64,000 nucleotides of DNA. Source: Nesterenkonia xinjiangensis. GTDB lineage: Bacteria > Actinomycetota > Actinomycetes > Actinomycetales > Micrococcaceae. The DNA lies in assembly GCF_013410745.1 (NCBI RefSeq), contig NZ_JACCFY010000001.1:186001-250000 (forward strand). Direction: 5' to 3'. Positions 62,609 through 64,000 of this stretch are shown one piece after another. A program made the translations under genes and the position numbers. How positions within the stretch are numbered: position 1 is the first letter of the stretch; the number at the start of each line of letters is the position of its first letter. The notes beneath the pieces are model-generated. The model searched no databases. It had not been told where the DNA came from and saw only the letters and a list, made by a program, of their open reading frames with translations.

Positions 62609-63238
62609 ATGACCGCACCCCGCCGAGCCCTCATCGTCATCGACGCCCAGCAGGAGTATTTCGAGGGCCTGCTGCCGATCCAGCATCCCAACCGCGACGA
62701 GTCCGTCGCACGAGTCCGCTCCGCCATCGACGCCGCCGCCGAATCCGGGGCACCCGTGGTCGTCGTGCAGCACGAACTGCAGGAGGGCACCCCCGTCTTC
62801 GCCGCCGGATCCACCACCTGGCAGAACCACCCGGACATCGCCGCCGTCCAGGATCACGCCTCGACGCGGATCAGCAAGCAGTACTCCAGCGTCTTTGCCG
62901 GAACCGGCCTCGAGGACTGGTTGCGCGAACAGGAGATCGACACGATCACCCTGGTCGGCTACATGACGAACAACTGCGTACTGGCCTCGGCCGCGGCCGC
63001 CGAGCCGCTCGGGATCGCCGTCGAGGTGCTCTCGGACGCGACCGGCGCCATCGATCTCGCCAACGACGCCGGCAGCGCGTCCGCCCAGCAGGTCCACGAG
63101 ACCTTGATGGCTCTGCTGCAGTCGAACTGGGCGGCAGTCGCCGACACGGAGACCTGGATCAGCGCATTGAAGGCCGGCGACCCGCTGGAGACGAGCGATC
63201 TGGTCACCTCTGCGACCCAGGGCCGCGAGAGCGCCTGA
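62609..63238 (+). CDS. Isochorismatase-family cysteine hydrolase
   Basis: A 209-residue hydrolase with the Asp-Lys-Cys triad in LIVIDAQQEYF, RISKQYSSVF and GYMTNNCVLASA. Family members cleave isochorismate, nicotinamide or related amides; the substrate is not defined here. It probably shares the promoter of the truncated gene before it and is followed by a strong terminator. Confidence 0.9.
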   Translation: MTAPRRALIVIDAQQEYFEGLLPIQHPNRDESVARVRSAIDAAAESGAPVVVVQHELQEGTPVFAAGSTTWQNHPDIAAVQDHASTRISKQYSSVFAGTGLEDWLREQEIDTITLVGYMTNNCVLASAAAAEPLGIAVEVLSDATGAIDLANDAGSASAQQVHETLMALLQSNWAAVADTETWISALKAGDPLETSDLVTSATQGRESA

Positions 63239-63265
63239 GCGCAGATCACCGGCAGACCTCAGGCC

Positions 63266-63299
63266 GTGCTGGCGCCTCCACCGCAGGAGGCGCCAGCAC
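63266..63299. terminator. Bidirectional hairpin after the isochorismatase-family gene
   Basis: Perfect 14-bp arms GTGCTGGCGCCTCC / GGAGGCGCCAGCAC with a 6-nt loop, between two convergent stops. Confidence 0.85.
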
Positions 63300-63302
63300 A
63301 CC

Positions 63303-63704
63303 TCACGCCCCGCCCCAGAATGCATCCTCAGCGGCTCCGTCCTCGGAGAACAGATGCACCGCGACGATCTTGCCGTCCTGGATGGTCAGCAGGTCCACCC
63401 CTGCCATGTCCATCGCGGCGCCGGATCGCGTGGCGCTGAAGCGGACCGGCACGGCGATGAACCCACCGTTGACCATCGCGGGCCCCGTGGGCGCCAACTG
63501 GAAGGTCCCTTCGCTGGCCTCCATCATGCGCCCCAGGTGTGCACCGACGGCCTCGACGCCGATGTGCTGGCCGGAGAACCGGTGCGCCCCCGGCTGGTGC
63601 CACACCACCTGCTCACCGAGCTGGGCCATCGCCGTCGGCATGTCGCCGCGCGCCAGGGCCTCGAAGTACGTGGCGGCTACTGCCGCCGGAGTGCTCTCAC
63701 TCAT
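63303..63704 (-). CDS. SnoaL-like (NTF2-fold) protein
   Basis: A 133-residue ketosteroid-isomerase-like protein: AATYFEALARGDMPTAMAQL, VVWHQPGAHRFSGQHIG and IQDGKIVAVHLFSEDGAAED. The ATG at 63702-63704 is preferred to an upstream frame. It is divergent from the HxlR regulator and probably its target. Confidence 0.83.
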   Translation of the reverse strand: MSESTPAAVAATYFEALARGDMPTAMAQLGEQVVWHQPGAHRFSGQHIGVEAVGAHLGRMMEASEGTFQLAPTGPAMVNGGFIAVPVRFSATRSGAAMDMAGVDLLTIQDGKIVAVHLFSEDGAAEDAFWGGA

Positions 63705-63779
63705 GGTGTCATCCTTGTCGTCGGGAGGTCGCGGAATCGTCTGATCCGCGCCACCCCTGACAGTAACCAGTGGCAACCT

Positions 63780-63795
63780 GTTACCTCAACGTAAC
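63780..63795. promoter_or_regulatory. GTTAC/GTAAC inverted repeat, candidate HxlR site
   Basis: GTTAC-6-GTAAC between the divergent SnoaL-like and HxlR genes, with a further GTAAC at 63763-63767 in front. It lies 18 bp before the HxlR ATG. Confidence 0.5.
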
Positions 63796-63813
63796 CGTAG
63801 ATGAGGGGCCCTG

Positions 63814-64000
63814 ATGGAACAGCCACCGTGGAACGTGATGGTCGCGACGTGCCCGTCGCGCACGTCCCTGGCGCGCATCGCGAACAAGTGGACGGCGATG
63901 ATCGTCATCGCTCTCAGCAGAGGACGCCTCCGCTTCGGGGAGATCCGTCGAGCAGTGGACGGCATCAGCGGCAAGGTCCTGGCCGACACGCTGCGGGACC
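63814..64000 (+). CDS. HxlR-family transcriptional regulator (3' end outside the window)
   Basis: The first 62 residues of a winged-helix regulator: CPSRTSLARIANKWTAMIVI is the family's N-terminal signature with the Cys used for redox or electrophile sensing in relatives, then RLRFGEIRRAVDGISGKVLA. The right edge cuts the recognition helix. It is divergent from the SnoaL-like gene. Confidence 0.87.
   Translation, partial: MEQPPWNVMVATCPSRTSLARIANKWTAMIVIALSRGRLRFGEIRRAVDGISGKVLADTLRD

Overview
The window reads as chromosome of a high-GC actinobacterium, most likely Micrococcaceae; a Nesterenkonia-like halotolerant member is a guess. The grounds are the strong GC bias, the order pheST - argCJBDFR - argGH - tyrS, a mycothiol-dependent isomerase-type protein, HelD/HelR, WYL, CGNR and HxlR regulators, very acidic lipoproteins, and many genes whose start codon follows a TANNNT -10 box by only 6-8 nt (leaderless mRNA). 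I see no phage, IS element, CRISPR array, rRNA or tRNA.

Layout. 1-3.7 kb: 5' end of tyrS, a HelD/HelR-type helicase and a 3-methyladenine glycosylase. 3.7-5.7 kb: a compact zinc-limitation locus. A Zur-like box separates a CobW-like protein with degenerate GTPase motifs from a Cys-free L36, and L36 is followed after 4 bp by a methyltransferase. 5.7-9.3 kb: a lytic transglycosylase lipoprotein and argGH. 9.3-18.0 kb: an apparent insertion between argR and argG, carrying an arsenic-type flavoprotein plus permease, an ankyrin protein, guanine deaminase, a purine-permease remnant and xdhABC. 18.1-24.1 kb: argCJBDFR with an ARG-box-like leaderless promoter. 24.2-28.9 kb: a quinone oxidoreductase and pheST, separated by a strong bidirectional hairpin.

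29.1-32.6 kb: a beta-lactamase island (bla divergent from a LysR gene, then a BlaB-like protein) bracketed by two direct copies of a 62-bp palindrome-bearing repeat. 33.0-34.3 kb: a lipoprotein plus OmpA-domain pair with a diverged second copy at 56.6-57.9 kb. 34.5-41.5 kb: Nudix, SRPBCC, GNAT, an ABC-F protein, a candidate 29-residue amphipathic peptide with its own terminator, YitT, a macro domain, and a fused DUF1538 transporter with a PII-like partner. 41.5-47.4 kb: a DinB/WYL divergent pair sharing a perfect palindrome, then an operon of a PaaK-like adenylating enzyme, an unknown protein and a GNAT-nitroreductase fusion. 47.4-56.6 kb: redox and metabolic genes, including an SDR-helical fusion and a K+ channel-GNAT fusion. 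56.6-64 kb: small enzymes, a decayed GNAT, a truncated luciferase-like gene beside an isochorismatase, and the 5' end of an HxlR regulator.

How the genes work together. Arginine synthesis (argCJBDFR, argGH) is under ArgR. Guanine deaminase and xanthine dehydrogenase would convert guanine to xanthine to urate. The zinc locus would swap in a zinc-free ribosomal protein. The most unusual items are the channel-GNAT fusion, the repeated lipoprotein/OmpA pair, the degenerate CobW in the zinc locus, the PaaK/GNAT-nitroreductase operon and the repeat-flanked bla island.
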